Origin: Lachnospiraceae bacterium UBA7225
GTDB taxonomy: Bacteria > Bacillota > Clostridia > Lachnospirales > Lachnospiraceae
Length of the DNA stretch: 17,116 nucleotides
Assembly (NCBI GenBank): GCA_002473385.1
Contig: DKTR01000127.1
Location: 571-17,686 of the forward strand
Direction of reading: 5' to 3'
Shown: positions 1 through 7,541 of the stretch, one piece after another
Position numbering within the stretch: the first letter of the stretch is position 1
Layout of the letters: each line of letters starts with the position of its first letter
The notes under the pieces: model-generated
The model's database searches: none
The model's input: the letters and a program-made list of their open reading frames with translations, nothing else
What the model was told of the DNA's origin: nothing
Made by a program: the position numbers and the translations under genes

Positions 1-148
1 CATCCCTGCGGTCGTCGCGCCTGTTATCCCAGCGGTCGTCGCGTCTGTCGTTTCTGCGGTCACGATCACGGTCACAGCGACACGGCGGACATGGAGAGCA
101 GCCACGGCGACGGCGTTCCAGAAAGAGTGGATCAAAATCTTCAGGCAT
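1..148 (-). CDS. Partial Cys-cluster, Arg/Asp-rich protein of unknown function
   Basis: The gene starts at 148 on the minus strand and runs off the left edge, so only the first 49 residues are seen. An AAGGAG site sits 7 bases before the ATG. The start reads MPEDFDPLFLERRRRG, then a cysteine cluster (CSPCPPCRC), then an almost pure alternation of Arg, Asp and Asn (DRDRDRRNDRRDD...) with one Trp. The DNA under it is itself repetitive, with GCGGTCGTCGCG recurring at about 30-base steps. It follows the gene at 182-379 by 33 bases and is probably cotranscribed with it. I do not recognise the family. The low-complexity charged tail resembles those of nucleic-acid-binding or spore-surface proteins, but that is only a guess. 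Confidence 0.7.
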   Translation of the reverse strand, partial: MPEDFDPLFLERRRRGCSPCPPCRCDRDRDRRNDRRDDRWDNRRDDRRD

Positions 149-181
149 GAAAAAATCTCCTTTTTGTTTAGGATATGCAGG

Positions 182-379
182 TCAGAGCTTATAAGCGACA
201 AGAACAACCTTCTCGCCCGTTTCTTTTGTAATATCCTGCTCCAGCTTAGTGATCTTCTGGCAGCAGGAACTGGTGAGATGGGCATAGACATCTTCCTTTT
301 CCGGTTCTTTTGCCATATGCTCGGCAGCGGACTTGCAGGAACGGGGAAGGTCGGTAATAGATGAATGAATATCTGACAT
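182..379 (-). CDS. Small hypothetical protein, 65 aa
   Basis: The start at 379 is chosen over an upstream in-frame ATG at 472 because a perfect AAAGGAGG lies 8 bases before it and none precedes the longer version. The protein (MSDIHSSITDLPRSC...) is small, soluble and charged. It carries an adjacent Cys pair (SSCCQKI) plus one more Cys near residue 15, and a predicted amphipathic helix in the middle. The last residues (EKVVLVAYKL) look like a beta strand. There is no signal peptide or membrane segment. It is first in a two-gene unit with the Arg/Asp-rich gene ending at the window edge, and divergent from the pseudouridine synthase gene. I do not recognise it and assign no function. Confidence 0.65.
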   Translation of the reverse strand: MSDIHSSITDLPRSCKSAAEHMAKEPEKEDVYAHLTSSCCQKITKLEQDITKETGEKVVLVAYKL

Positions 380-399
380 AATATATACCTCCTTTGTGA

Positions 400-444
400 A
401 ACAGTATGTGCAGAAATGGGGAAAAATATGAGGGAAATACTGTT
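400..444. repeat. Inverted repeat between divergent genes
   Basis: AACAGTAT at 400-407 is matched by its reverse complement ATACTGTT at 437-444, with 29 bases between. It lies in the roughly 110-base gap between the divergent genes starting at 379 (minus) and 492 (plus). It could be an operator for either promoter or chance; 8-bp arms at this spacing are weak evidence. Confidence 0.3.
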
Positions 445-491
445 GCCAGGATGGTTGCAGGGATTTCCACAATGTGGGAGGCTGGATCGCT

Positions 492-1523
492 ATGGGGAAA
501 GCTGTAAAAATGATTACTCCTGCCGATGCTGGATGTACGGTAGGAGATTTTTTAAAATATCATATGAAATTTTCGGCAGCGCAGATCCGCAGTCTTAAAT
601 TTCGGGAAAACGGTATCTGTGTAAATGGAGTGCGCGCACGTGTCACACAAATACTGTGTGAAAACGACCGGTTGGAGCTGCGGCTTTGCGATGAGGCGTG
701 CAGTACATCACATCTTATTCCTGTGGATCATCCGCTGCACATTTTGTATGAGGATGAAGATTTGATCTGTGTATGGAAGGAAGCCGGCATGGTATTGCAC
801 CCGGCACACGGGCATTACAGTGATTCACTTGCGAATTATCTGCAGGGGTATCTTGCGAAGGCGGGCGCATGTACGCAAATCCGCAGTATTGGCCGTCTGG
901 ACAAGGACACCAGTGGAATTGTGGTATTTGCAAAAAACAGAATTACCGCGGCAAGGTTGTGGCAGCAGCGGCAAACCGGGGAGTTTCAAAAAGAATATGT
1001 GGCGTTGTGTGAGGGGATTTTCCCGGAGGAGGCATATAAGCGGGAGCAGACCATCGATGCACCAATGCAGAAGGTGGCAGGTGAGAAAAATAAAATGTGT
1101 GTTGTGCAAAAATACCGTCTGCCCGACCGGACATCAGAAGGCAGGGCAGCATCCGCGGGCAGCAGGTGTGCTGCCGTCACGCACTATCAGGTGATTTCTG
1201 CAAGCCAGCCGTGCTTTTGCGAAGCAATGCATTTGCTTGCATGGGAAAATAATACCCAATACGCATGTCAGAGCAATGGCACGGAAAAAGTGTCGCTTGT
1301 GCGCCTGCATCTTGAGACCGGGAGGACGCATCAGATCCGGGTGCATATGGCTCATATCGGGCATCCGCTTGTAGGAGATGCGCTGTATGGACATGGGACA
1401 GCCGGGCAGACACATGCAAAACTTTGCGCGTGGAAGGCTCAGCTTGTGCAGCCTTTTACGGGAGAGATAATCCGGCTGTATCCGTTGGCCGGGAAGGAGA
1501 CGTACAACATATTATGGATATAA
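492..1523 (+). CDS. RluA-family RNA pseudouridine synthase
   Basis: Converts specific uridines in rRNA or tRNA to pseudouridine in the cytoplasm. The protein is 343 aa. Residues about 15-65 look like the S4-type RNA-binding segment (TVGDFLKYH...ICVNGVRA). The family signature GRLDKDTSGIVVFAKN starts near residue 134, with D137 as the expected catalytic aspartate. A second signature, LETGRTHQIRVHMAHIGHPLVGD, is near the C-terminus. Between THYQV and SLVRL there is a longer, Cys-rich stretch of roughly 40 residues where relatives usually have 10-15. The ATG at 492 is preferred to the GTG at 474 because GGGAGG (476-481) serves it with a 10-base gap. The target base cannot be told from sequence, so RluA/RluC/RluD-type is left open. 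It overlaps the next gene by 10 bases. Confidence 0.9.
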   Translation: MGKAVKMITPADAGCTVGDFLKYHMKFSAAQIRSLKFRENGICVNGVRARVTQILCENDRLELRLCDEACSTSHLIPVDHPLHILYEDEDLICVWKEAGMVLHPAHGHYSDSLANYLQGYLAKAGACTQIRSIGRLDKDTSGIVVFAKNRITAARLWQQRQTGEFQKEYVALCEGIFPEEAYKREQTIDAPMQKVAGEKNKMCVVQKYRLPDRTSEGRAASAGSRCAAVTHYQVISASQPCFCEAMHLLAWENNTQYACQSNGTEKVSLVRLHLETGRTHQIRVHMAHIGHPLVGDALYGHGTAGQTHAKLCAWKAQLVQPFTGEIIRLYPLAGKETYNILWI

Positions 1524-1882
1524 GACGATTCTGGAGAGATGTTTTGGAGCAGAAGGAAGAAGCGATAAGAGAATATTTTTGTGAATGTGCATATGTGAAC
1601 TGGCATTGTACAAATGAACATTTTACTGTGGAAGAGTTTATCAGAGCAAACTGTCAGTATCCTGGTGAATGGGATGGTGAAGTAGAACGTATAGAAAATA
1701 CTGGAAATCTGTTTATTACTGTTACGCATGTGTACCCGCAGGACAGGTCTGCATCGTTTCATGTGACGTCTTTTATCCGTGTACAGGACGATAAGATCAT
1801 GTCATTGGATGAATACTGGGCGGATGATGGAGAAGCGCCGCAGTGGAGGCAAAAGATGTGCATTGGCAGGCCGATCCGATAA
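1514..1882 (+). CDS. NTF2/SnoaL-like small protein
   Basis: A 122-residue soluble protein starting MDIRRFWRDVLEQKEEAI. An N-terminal helix is followed by a C-N-W-H-C-TNEHFTVEEFI region and then alternating strands (GEVERIENTGNLFITVTHV, ASFHVTSFIRVQDDKIMSLDEYW). This pattern and length match the cone-shaped NTF2/SnoaL fold, a superfamily of small-molecule binding proteins and isomerases. The closing SLDEYWADDGEAPQWR resembles the usual end of bacterial NTF2-like proteins of unknown role. The start overlaps the pseudouridine synthase stop by 10 bases, with GGAAGGAG 14 bases upstream, so it is probably translationally coupled to that gene. An upstream in-frame ATG at 1424 lies well inside the preceding gene and is less likely. 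The substrate is unknown. Confidence 0.75.
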   Translation: MDIRRFWRDVLEQKEEAIREYFCECAYVNWHCTNEHFTVEEFIRANCQYPGEWDGEVERIENTGNLFITVTHVYPQDRSASFHVTSFIRVQDDKIMSLDEYWADDGEAPQWRQKMCIGRPIR

Positions 1883-1890
1883 AACAACAG

Positions 1891-1909
1891 TGTAAAATAA
1901 CGATTTACA
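1891..1909. promoter_or_regulatory. Hyphenated palindrome upstream of the LacI-type gene
   Basis: TGTAAA at 1891-1896 and TTTACA at 1904-1909 form a 6-bp inverted repeat around ATAACGA, 46 bases before the regulator start. Its position suggests an autoregulatory site, but its sequence differs from the palindrome at 3033-3054 and it does not fit the cre consensus spacing. No convincing promoter was found beside it. Confidence 0.35.
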
Positions 1910-1954
1910 GATGATCAAATAGCGCAATTGCAATAAGTGATGGGAGGAATAGCC

Positions 1955-2989
1955 GTGGGGGAACAGCGTGTGCGGATTGCAGATATTGCGGAAGAGCTTG
2001 GTCTTAGCACAGCAACTGTTTCGAATGTAATTCATGGGAAGACAAAGAAAATATCTGCAGAGACGGTGCGCAGGGTACAGGAACTTTTAGAGAAGAGACA
2101 GTATATTCCGAGTATGGCAGGGATCCTGCTGGCGCAGAATAATTCGCGGATTATCGGTGTAGTGATAAATGATCACGAAAAGTATGAGGGACATGTGCTG
2201 GAGGACCATTTTATTGCCTCGTCGCTCAACTATCTCTCAAAGGAAATCGAGAAATCGGGCTGCTTTATGATGGTAAAAGCAACAAAAGATTGCCGCGGGA
2301 TCATTCGCTATGCTTCTATGTGGAATATGGATGGACTGGTTGTTATTGGATTCTGTGAGCAGGATTATAAAATGCTGCGTGATAATATGCATATTCCTTT
2401 TGTGGTTTACGATGGCTATTTTAACGAATCTGTGCGTATCTGCAATCTGATTGTGGACAACTATGACGGGGGATACCAGACTGGGATTCACTTTCGGGAA
2501 CTCGGGCATCAGAGAGGGTTATGTATTTCCGACAATCATATATGTATGGATTGGGAGCGCTGGTGCGGTTTCCGGGATGCCATGGAAGGAACAGGAGGAG
2601 CGGCAGAGTTTTTGCAGATACCAATGAAGAAAATGGACCGGCCGGCTTTTTATCAAAGTCATATTGAAGTATTAAAAAGTCATACTGCTGTCTTTGCTGT
2701 ATCAGATTATTATGCGATTGATTTCATACAGTTTCTTCAGCAGAACGATGTGCGGGTGCCGCAGGATATTTCAGTTGCGGGATTTGATGATGGTCCATAT
2801 TGTGAGTTTGTCAATCCTATGTTGACAACTGTCCGGCAGGATGGGGAGAAAAGGGCAGAACTGGCGATTTCGGAACTGAAAAAGCTGCGGGAAGGAAAAG
2901 AATCTGGCAGGTCGCTGAAACTTCCTGTGACATTGATCAGACGTCAAAGTACATCCTGGTGCCGCGAAAAGCAGCAGGTCTTTGAATAA
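1955..2989 (+). CDS. LacI-family transcriptional regulator
   Basis: A 344-residue regulator. The N-terminal helix-turn-helix reads RIADIAEELGLSTATVSNVI (residues about 6-26) and is followed by the hinge helix around YIPSMAGILLAQ. The rest is a periplasmic-binding-protein-like sensor domain, with IIGVVIND at its start, DGLVVIGF and FVVYDG mid-domain, and the family hallmark VRVPQDISVAGFDDGPYCEFVNPMLTTVRQ near the C-terminus. The GTG at 1955 is chosen because GGGAGG (1942-1947) precedes it by 7 bases; in-frame GTG/ATG codons at 1937/1940 lack a site. LacI proteins usually bind sugars or nucleosides, yet the next gene is a MATE pump, 152 bases downstream with an operator-like palindrome between. 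The likely role is control of that pump, itself, or both; the effector is unknown. Confidence 0.93.
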   Translation: MGEQRVRIADIAEELGLSTATVSNVIHGKTKKISAETVRRVQELLEKRQYIPSMAGILLAQNNSRIIGVVINDHEKYEGHVLEDHFIASSLNYLSKEIEKSGCFMMVKATKDCRGIIRYASMWNMDGLVVIGFCEQDYKMLRDNMHIPFVVYDGYFNESVRICNLIVDNYDGGYQTGIHFRELGHQRGLCISDNHICMDWERWCGFRDAMEGTGGAAEFLQIPMKKMDRPAFYQSHIEVLKSHTAVFAVSDYYAIDFIQFLQQNDVRVPQDISVAGFDDGPYCEFVNPMLTTVRQDGEKRAELAISELKKLREGKESGRSLKLPVTLIRRQSTSWCREKQQVFE

Positions 2990-3032
2990 GATTTTTGTAC
3001 AAAGTCTATAAATTTTATGGATATTTTTTGTG

Positions 3033-3054
3033 ACAGGTTACGCGTTTAACCTGT
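3033..3054. promoter_or_regulatory. 22-bp palindrome, probable LacI-type operator
   Basis: The arms ACAGGTTA (3033-3040) and TAACCTGT (3047-3054) are exact reverse complements, and the centre is a CG dinucleotide within CGCGTT; 18 of 22 positions are symmetric. Even length with a central CG is the usual design of LacI-family operators. It lies 44 bases after the lacI-type gene and 88 before the MATE start, just downstream of an AT-rich stretch (2991-3030) that could hold a promoter. As RNA it would form an 8-bp hairpin, but no T-run follows, so a terminator is less likely. Confidence 0.5.
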
Positions 3055-3141
3055 TGTGTATTTCTCTGAAGTGAAATATGATGATGCCAGGGCAGGGAAT
3101 ATCCTGCAGATGCAATGGAAAGCGGGAGGCAGAGAATTCAT

Positions 3142-4518
3142 ATGGAACAGAAAGAGACTTTTTATAAAACGGTGTGGAAGATTGCATTGCCGGTGACGCT
3201 GCAGTTTTTACTGCAGTCATCTTTCAGTGTAGTAGACCAGGTGATGACGGGACAGCTTGGAAGTGTCAGCGTGGCCGGCATCGGGCTTGCCGGGAAATTT
3301 GCATCTGTTTTTTCTGTGCTGGTCTCGGCGATTGCGGCGGCAGCAGGGATTATGCTTGCGCAGTATATCGGGCAGAAGGATGAGCAGAAAGCGGACAGAA
3401 GTTTTCTGGTTAATCTGGGAGCGGCGGTTGTGCTTGCATTATTTTTTATAGGGATATGTGTTGCGGCTCCGCGCCAGGTCATGGGGATCTATACAAAAGA
3501 CGTATTAACACGTGACGCAGCGGCAGGTTATCTGCAGATTTATGCAGCTTCCTTCCTGCCTATGGCAGTGACAATACTGTTTTCTACGCTGCTGCGCTGC
3601 GAGGAAGCAGCGGTGCTCCCGCTGGCGGCGGGAATAGCGGCCGCAGCAGTGAACACATTACTTAACTATGTGTTGATTTTCGGAAAGTGTGGATTTCCTG
3701 CAATGGGCATTAATGGTGCAGCGATTGCATCAGTGACTGCACAGATGTCAGGTTGTGTGCTGACGATGGGAATGTTTCTGATGCATCGCCGTGCACAGAA
3801 GCTGCGCCTGCAGGCGGATTCCGGCAAAGAAAACGAAGGGCGGATGCAGCTGGTTTTCCGCATGGAGAAGGAAGAGCGTCTGCAATATCTGGAAATTCTG
3901 CTGCCGATTCTTGCGTGTGAATTCTTCTGGAGTCTGGGGGAGAATGTTTATGCAGCAATTTATGGGCATATCGGAACGCAGGCGTGTGCAGCAATGACCC
4001 TGACATCCCCGGTGCAGGTATTAATGATTGGAGCGATGAATGGGTTTGCACAGGCGGCGGGAATTATGATCGGAAAGTCACTTGGCAGGAGTGATTACGG
4101 GCGGGCTTACCGGGAAGCCCGAAAACTGATGCTGTGCGGATTCTGCGGTTCTGTCATATTATCGGTAATATTGGTAATTGCAAAGGGCAGCTACGTGCAG
4201 ATTTACCGTGCAGAGGAAACAGTGAAAAATATCACAAAAGAAATTCTGCTTGCATTTGCAGTAATTTCCCCGGTCAAGGTTCAGAACATGATTCTCGGCA
4301 GCGGAATTTTACGCAGCGGAGGAAGGACAAAATATGTGATGTATATTGATTTTATCGGGACATGGCTTTTCGGTGTTCCGCTGGGATTCATTTCGGCATT
4401 TCTTTTCCATCTGCCGATATCGCGGGTTTATTTTATACTGTCACTGGAAGAATGTGTAAGATTTGTAATTTCTATATTTCTTTTCAAGAAAAAGAGCTGG
4501 ATGAGAAGCTTATCATAA
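3142..4518 (+). CDS. MATE-family multidrug/metabolite efflux protein
   Basis: A 458-residue inner-membrane protein, the usual MATE length, with about 12 hydrophobic segments in two similar halves. The N-terminal half starts KTVWKIALPVTLQFLLQSSFSVVDQVMTGQLGS, the standard first-helix MATE pattern, with a following GKFASVFSVLV helix. The second half begins near EILLPILACEFFWSLGENVYAAIYGHIGTQ, which repeats the same layout. A charged loop (RRAQKLRLQADSGKENEGR) joins the halves. MATE pumps export cationic drugs or metabolites in exchange for H+ or Na+. The ATG at 3142 is preferred over 3115 because GGGAGG (3124-3129) lies 12 bases before it. Its position behind a LacI-type gene and operator-like palindrome suggests effector-controlled expression. 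The substrate cannot be inferred. Confidence 0.92.
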   Translation: MEQKETFYKTVWKIALPVTLQFLLQSSFSVVDQVMTGQLGSVSVAGIGLAGKFASVFSVLVSAIAAAAGIMLAQYIGQKDEQKADRSFLVNLGAAVVLALFFIGICVAAPRQVMGIYTKDVLTRDAAAGYLQIYAASFLPMAVTILFSTLLRCEEAAVLPLAAGIAAAAVNTLLNYVLIFGKCGFPAMGINGAAIASVTAQMSGCVLTMGMFLMHRRAQKLRLQADSGKENEGRMQLVFRMEKEERLQYLEILLPILACEFFWSLGENVYAAIYGHIGTQACAAMTLTSPVQVLMIGAMNGFAQAAGIMIGKSLGRSDYGRAYREARKLMLCGFCGSVILSVILVIAKGSYVQIYRAEETVKNITKEILLAFAVISPVKVQNMILGSGILRSGGRTKYVMYIDFIGTWLFGVPLGFISAFLFHLPISRVYFILSLEECVRFVISIFLFKKKSWMRSLS

Positions 4519-4586
4519 GTATAGTAAGTGGTTTATCTCTTATGAAATTTGCGGCGTTATTAACACGGAGATGCTGCGCCAGGTTA

Positions 4587-4649
4587 ATATGCTCCCTTCC
4601 GGGCAGACAAGTGAAGCAATAAAAACTTGCCGCGCAGGAGGGAGCATAT
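4587..4649. repeat. Large inverted repeat between convergent MATE and dctM genes
   Basis: ATATGCTCCCT (4587-4597) is exactly matched by AGGGAGCATAT (4639-4649). The 41-base interior holds a smaller imperfect hairpin (CAAGT/ACTTG with a mixed GGC/GCC extension). A second short inverted repeat, ATTAAC/GTTAAT, lies just to the left. The location between two converging transcripts suggests a shared end-of-transcript hairpin, but neither strand shows a T-run after it, so it is not a standard intrinsic terminator. Confidence 0.55.
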
Positions 4650-4688
4650 CATGTCAAAGCGATGATCCCGGCTGATGAATGTAATACG

Positions 4689-5990
4689 TTAGATCAGACC
4701 CATAAGCTGCGGGACACCGAGTGACAGCGCCGGAATGTAGGTGACTGCAAGGAGCAGAACAAACAATACCGCGAAGTATGGAAGCAGTGTCTTTGTTACC
4801 TGTTCAATACTGATTTTACTGATACCGCAGCCGACGAAGAGCACGGAGCCGACCGGCGGGGTGATGTTGCCGAGACACATATTGAAAATAAGCATTACGC
4901 CGAACTGGATGTCGGACATGCCAAGGCTTTGTGCGATCGGCAGGAAAATCGGTGTAAAGATCAGGATTGCCGGTGTGATATCCATAAACATACCAATAAC
5001 CATCAGAATCACATTCATCAGAAGTAAAATGACGATTTTGTTGGTGGAGATGGACATGATACCCGCACTGATCGCTGCCGGGATTCCGGAATATGCCATA
5101 ACGAAGGACATTGCGGAGGAAGCAGAAATCAGAAACAGGATAATGCCGCTGGTGCAGGCGCTGTTTACAAGGATCTTCATAAAGGATTTCATGGTAATGC
5201 TCTTATAGCAGATGGAGAGAATCAGGCAGTACAGCACGCAGATACCTGCGCCCTCTGTTGCCGTGAAAATTCCACTTACAATACCGCCGATTACAATAAT
5301 GATTAAAAGCAGGCTTGGCAGAGCTTCCAGTGTAGTTTTCAGAGCTTCCTGTCCGGATACCTTTCCGGTAGTCGGGTATTTGCGTTTCTTTGCGTAAATA
5401 AATGCTACAACCATAGAACCGAGACCCATCAGGATACCGGGAACATAGCCAGCCATAAACAGAGTGGAGATGGATACGCCGCCTGCAACGGTGGAGTATA
5501 CAATAAACGCACTGGTCGGCGGGATCAGAAGTCCGGTCGGAGCCGAAGCAATATTTACCGCGGTAGCAAATGCCGGATCATAGCCTTCATCCTTCTGGAT
5601 CGGATAAATACAGCCGCCCATTGCGGAAGCAGCAGCAACGGAGGAACCGGACAGCGCGCCGAACAACATGTTGCCAACTACGTTTGCCTGTGCCAGGGAA
5701 CCAGGTATGCGTCCGACGAACAGCTTTGCAAAATTTACCAGACGGCGTGCAATACCGCCGTTATTCATAATATTTCCGGCAAGAATGAACAGAGGAATGG
5801 CGAGCAGGGAAAAGCTTTCTACGCCGCTGTTCATTTTCTGCATAGTAATAAATGTAATCTGATCCCAGGAAAGGGACGACATCGCAGTTACAATAGAAGC
5901 AATGACAATGCTGACGGAGATCGGGCAGCTTAAAAACAGCAGCAGACCGAATACCGCAAACAGAATAACTGTTGTGAGTACAATATTCAT
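4689..5990 (-). CDS. dctM: TRAP transporter large membrane subunit DctM
   Basis: A 433-residue very hydrophobic protein with about 12 membrane segments, the transport channel of a Na+-coupled tripartite (TRAP) importer. It starts MNIVLTTVILFAVFGLLLFLS. It has the family patterns SLLAIPLFILAGNIMNNGGIARRL and VGNMLFGALSGSSVAAASAMG near residues 60-130, and SAPTGLLIPPTSAFIVYS around 150. The C-terminal half contains MFMDITPAILIFTPIFLPIA and MCLGNITPPVGSVLF, typical of DctM. It overlaps dctQ by 4 bases (ATGA), with its AGGAGG inside the dctQ tail, so the two are translationally coupled. It is last in the operon. Confidence 0.95.
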   Translation of the reverse strand: MNIVLTTVILFAVFGLLLFLSCPISVSIVIASIVTAMSSLSWDQITFITMQKMNSGVESFSLLAIPLFILAGNIMNNGGIARRLVNFAKLFVGRIPGSLAQANVVGNMLFGALSGSSVAAASAMGGCIYPIQKDEGYDPAFATAVNIASAPTGLLIPPTSAFIVYSTVAGGVSISTLFMAGYVPGILMGLGSMVVAFIYAKKRKYPTTGKVSGQEALKTTLEALPSLLLIIIVIGGIVSGIFTATEGAGICVLYCLILSICYKSITMKSFMKILVNSACTSGIILFLISASSAMSFVMAYSGIPAAISAGIMSISTNKIVILLLMNVILMVIGMFMDITPAILIFTPIFLPIAQSLGMSDIQFGVMLIFNMCLGNITPPVGSVLFVGCGISKISIEQVTKTLLPYFAVLFVLLLAVTYIPALSLGVPQLMGLI

Positions 5991-6490
5991 TCTTCGATTC
6001 CTCCTTCGATAGAAATACCGGTTACATCTTCATAGATGCTGATGATCTGCGCGATGATGATAAAAATACCGGAGATGGGAGCCATTGCATACACAAGGCT
6101 GCGCGGAATGCCAAGCAGAGCGGAGAATACCTTCTGCGCGCTCATTGCCAGCTTGAAGCCGCCGACCGTGATAACAAAAATGGCGAATACAAGAATCAGA
6201 ACATCAATGACGATCATCAGAACCCTCTTTGCGGACGGATTCAGCTTGTCGCGGACCAGAACCAGGCACATATGCTGTCTGGTAAGGAAAGCGTATGCAG
6301 CACCGATAAATCCGGTCCAGATCAGTGAGTAACGCACCAGCTCTTCGGTGAAGGCTGCCGGGCTGTTTAAGACGTAACGTGTGAATACCTGATACAATAC
6401 CAGCAGCGTCATAATAGACAGCAGAATGGTTGCCATTCCTGCCAGAAGCTTTGCCAGAATTTTTTTCACGGCTGTTAATAGTTCTTTCAT
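5987..6490 (-). CDS. dctQ: TRAP transporter small membrane subunit DctQ
   Basis: A 167-residue protein with four hydrophobic segments: about residues 17-37, 49-66, 87-110 and 130-150. The characteristic DctQ stretch FTEELVRYSLIWTGFIGAAYAF lies at about 41-62 and is followed by the loop RQHMCLVLVRDKL. DctQ forms the membrane complex with DctM that receives substrate from DctP. The start has GGGAGG 6 bases upstream. It lies 14 bases after dctP and overlaps dctM by 4. Confidence 0.93.
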   Translation of the reverse strand: MKELLTAVKKILAKLLAGMATILLSIMTLLVLYQVFTRYVLNSPAAFTEELVRYSLIWTGFIGAAYAFLTRQHMCLVLVRDKLNPSAKRVLMIVIDVLILVFAIFVITVGGFKLAMSAQKVFSALLGIPRSLVYAMAPISGIFIIIAQIISIYEDVTGISIEGGIEE

Positions 6491-6504
6491 GTTGGACCTC
6501 CCTC

Positions 6505-7527
6505 TTATTTTACTGAGTTGATGATATCGAGCAGCTCCTGTACGCCCGGATACTGTTCACAATATTCATCGATCATACCGCTGGTTGCTTCGCGGAATGC
6601 TTCTTTATCTACATCGTTTACAAATTCTACGCCCATTGCGGCGGAAGCTTCCTCAATAGCCTCATCAATCGCTGCATCCCAGGCAATCTTGTGACTTTCC
6701 GTAGAAGCGTGTGCTGCTTCCAGAATGATCTGCTGATCATCCGGACTGATGGTTTTCCACACCTTTGCGCTCATTACCATAACATCCGGGATCATTGCAT
6801 GCTCGTCCGTTGAAAATACCTTACAGATCTCACCGTGCTTACCGGTTGTCAGAGCGGTTTCATTATTTTCAGTGCCGTCAATGATACCGGTCTGCAGGGA
6901 TGTGTATACGTCACCGTAGGACATGGCAACCGGAATGCCGCCAAGGGCCGTCAGCATGTCTGTCTGGGACTTCATATCCTGCACGCGGATTTTCAGACCT
7001 TTCAGATCTTCAGGGGTGCGGATGGCACGGTCTTTTGTATAGAAGGAACGGGCACCGGAGGTATAGTAGGTCAGCGTTACGAAACCGTCGTCCGCAGAGG
7101 AGAGGAAGAAATTCTGCATCTCATCAGAGTCCATAACATGATAGAAGTCCTCCGTGTCATCAAAGATATAGGGCAGGCCGAAGGTGTGGTAAGATTCATT
7201 GTAGGTTGCAAGTCCCGGTGCGGAAACCTTTGTCATGGCGAGTACGCCTGCCATGAGCTGTTCCATGTTTTCGTTTTCGGAACCAAGCTGTCCATTCGGG
7301 AAGATCTGGACTTTAATTCTGCCGTCGGTCTTTTCCTCCACCTGCTCGGCGAATTCCACCATTGCGATATGCACGGTGTGCGTTTCGCTCAGACCGTGTG
7401 CCAGTGTAAGTACCAGCGGGTTTTCCGCTGTGGCGCTGGCACTATCCACTGCGCCGTTTGTGGCGCATCCCGTCAGTGCGGCTGCCGAGAGAGCGAATAC
7501 CGCTGCAATTGCTGCTAATTTTTTCAT
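6505..7527 (-). CDS. dctP: TRAP transporter substrate-binding lipoprotein DctP
   Basis: A 340-residue extracytoplasmic solute receptor with a lipoprotein signal peptide: MKK, a hydrophobic stretch, then the lipobox LTGC with Cys21 to be lipid-anchored, as expected in a Gram-positive. The mature protein has the DctP pattern: LTLAHGLSETH after the anchor, FPNGQLGSENENMEQL at about 76-91, and LKGLKIRVQD with R181, the conserved arginine that in this family usually pairs with a substrate carboxylate. DVYTSLQTGIIDGTENN follows at about 206-222. The conserved Arg and the neighbouring glycosidase suggest a carboxylated sugar such as a uronate or uronate-containing glycoside; this is inference. An AGGAGG lies 7 bases before the ATG. 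It sits between the GH31 gene and dctQ, 14 bases from each. Confidence 0.95.
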   Translation of the reverse strand: MKKLAAIAAVFALSAAALTGCATNGAVDSASATAENPLVLTLAHGLSETHTVHIAMVEFAEQVEEKTDGRIKVQIFPNGQLGSENENMEQLMAGVLAMTKVSAPGLATYNESYHTFGLPYIFDDTEDFYHVMDSDEMQNFFLSSADDGFVTLTYYTSGARSFYTKDRAIRTPEDLKGLKIRVQDMKSQTDMLTALGGIPVAMSYGDVYTSLQTGIIDGTENNETALTTGKHGEICKVFSTDEHAMIPDVMVMSAKVWKTISPDDQQIILEAAHASTESHKIAWDAAIDEAIEEASAAMGVEFVNDVDKEAFREATSGMIDEYCEQYPGVQELLDIINSVK

Positions 7528-7541
7528 AGTGTACCTCCTGT

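Noticed and set aside
4741..5208. Plus-strand open frame of 155 codons over dctM
   Set aside because: Antisense to a hydrophobic transporter gene; no ribosome-binding site or family resemblance.
6835..7518. Plus-strand open frame of 227 codons over dctP
   Set aside because: Antisense to a clear TRAP binding protein; His/Cys-rich composition typical of a shadow frame and no start signals.
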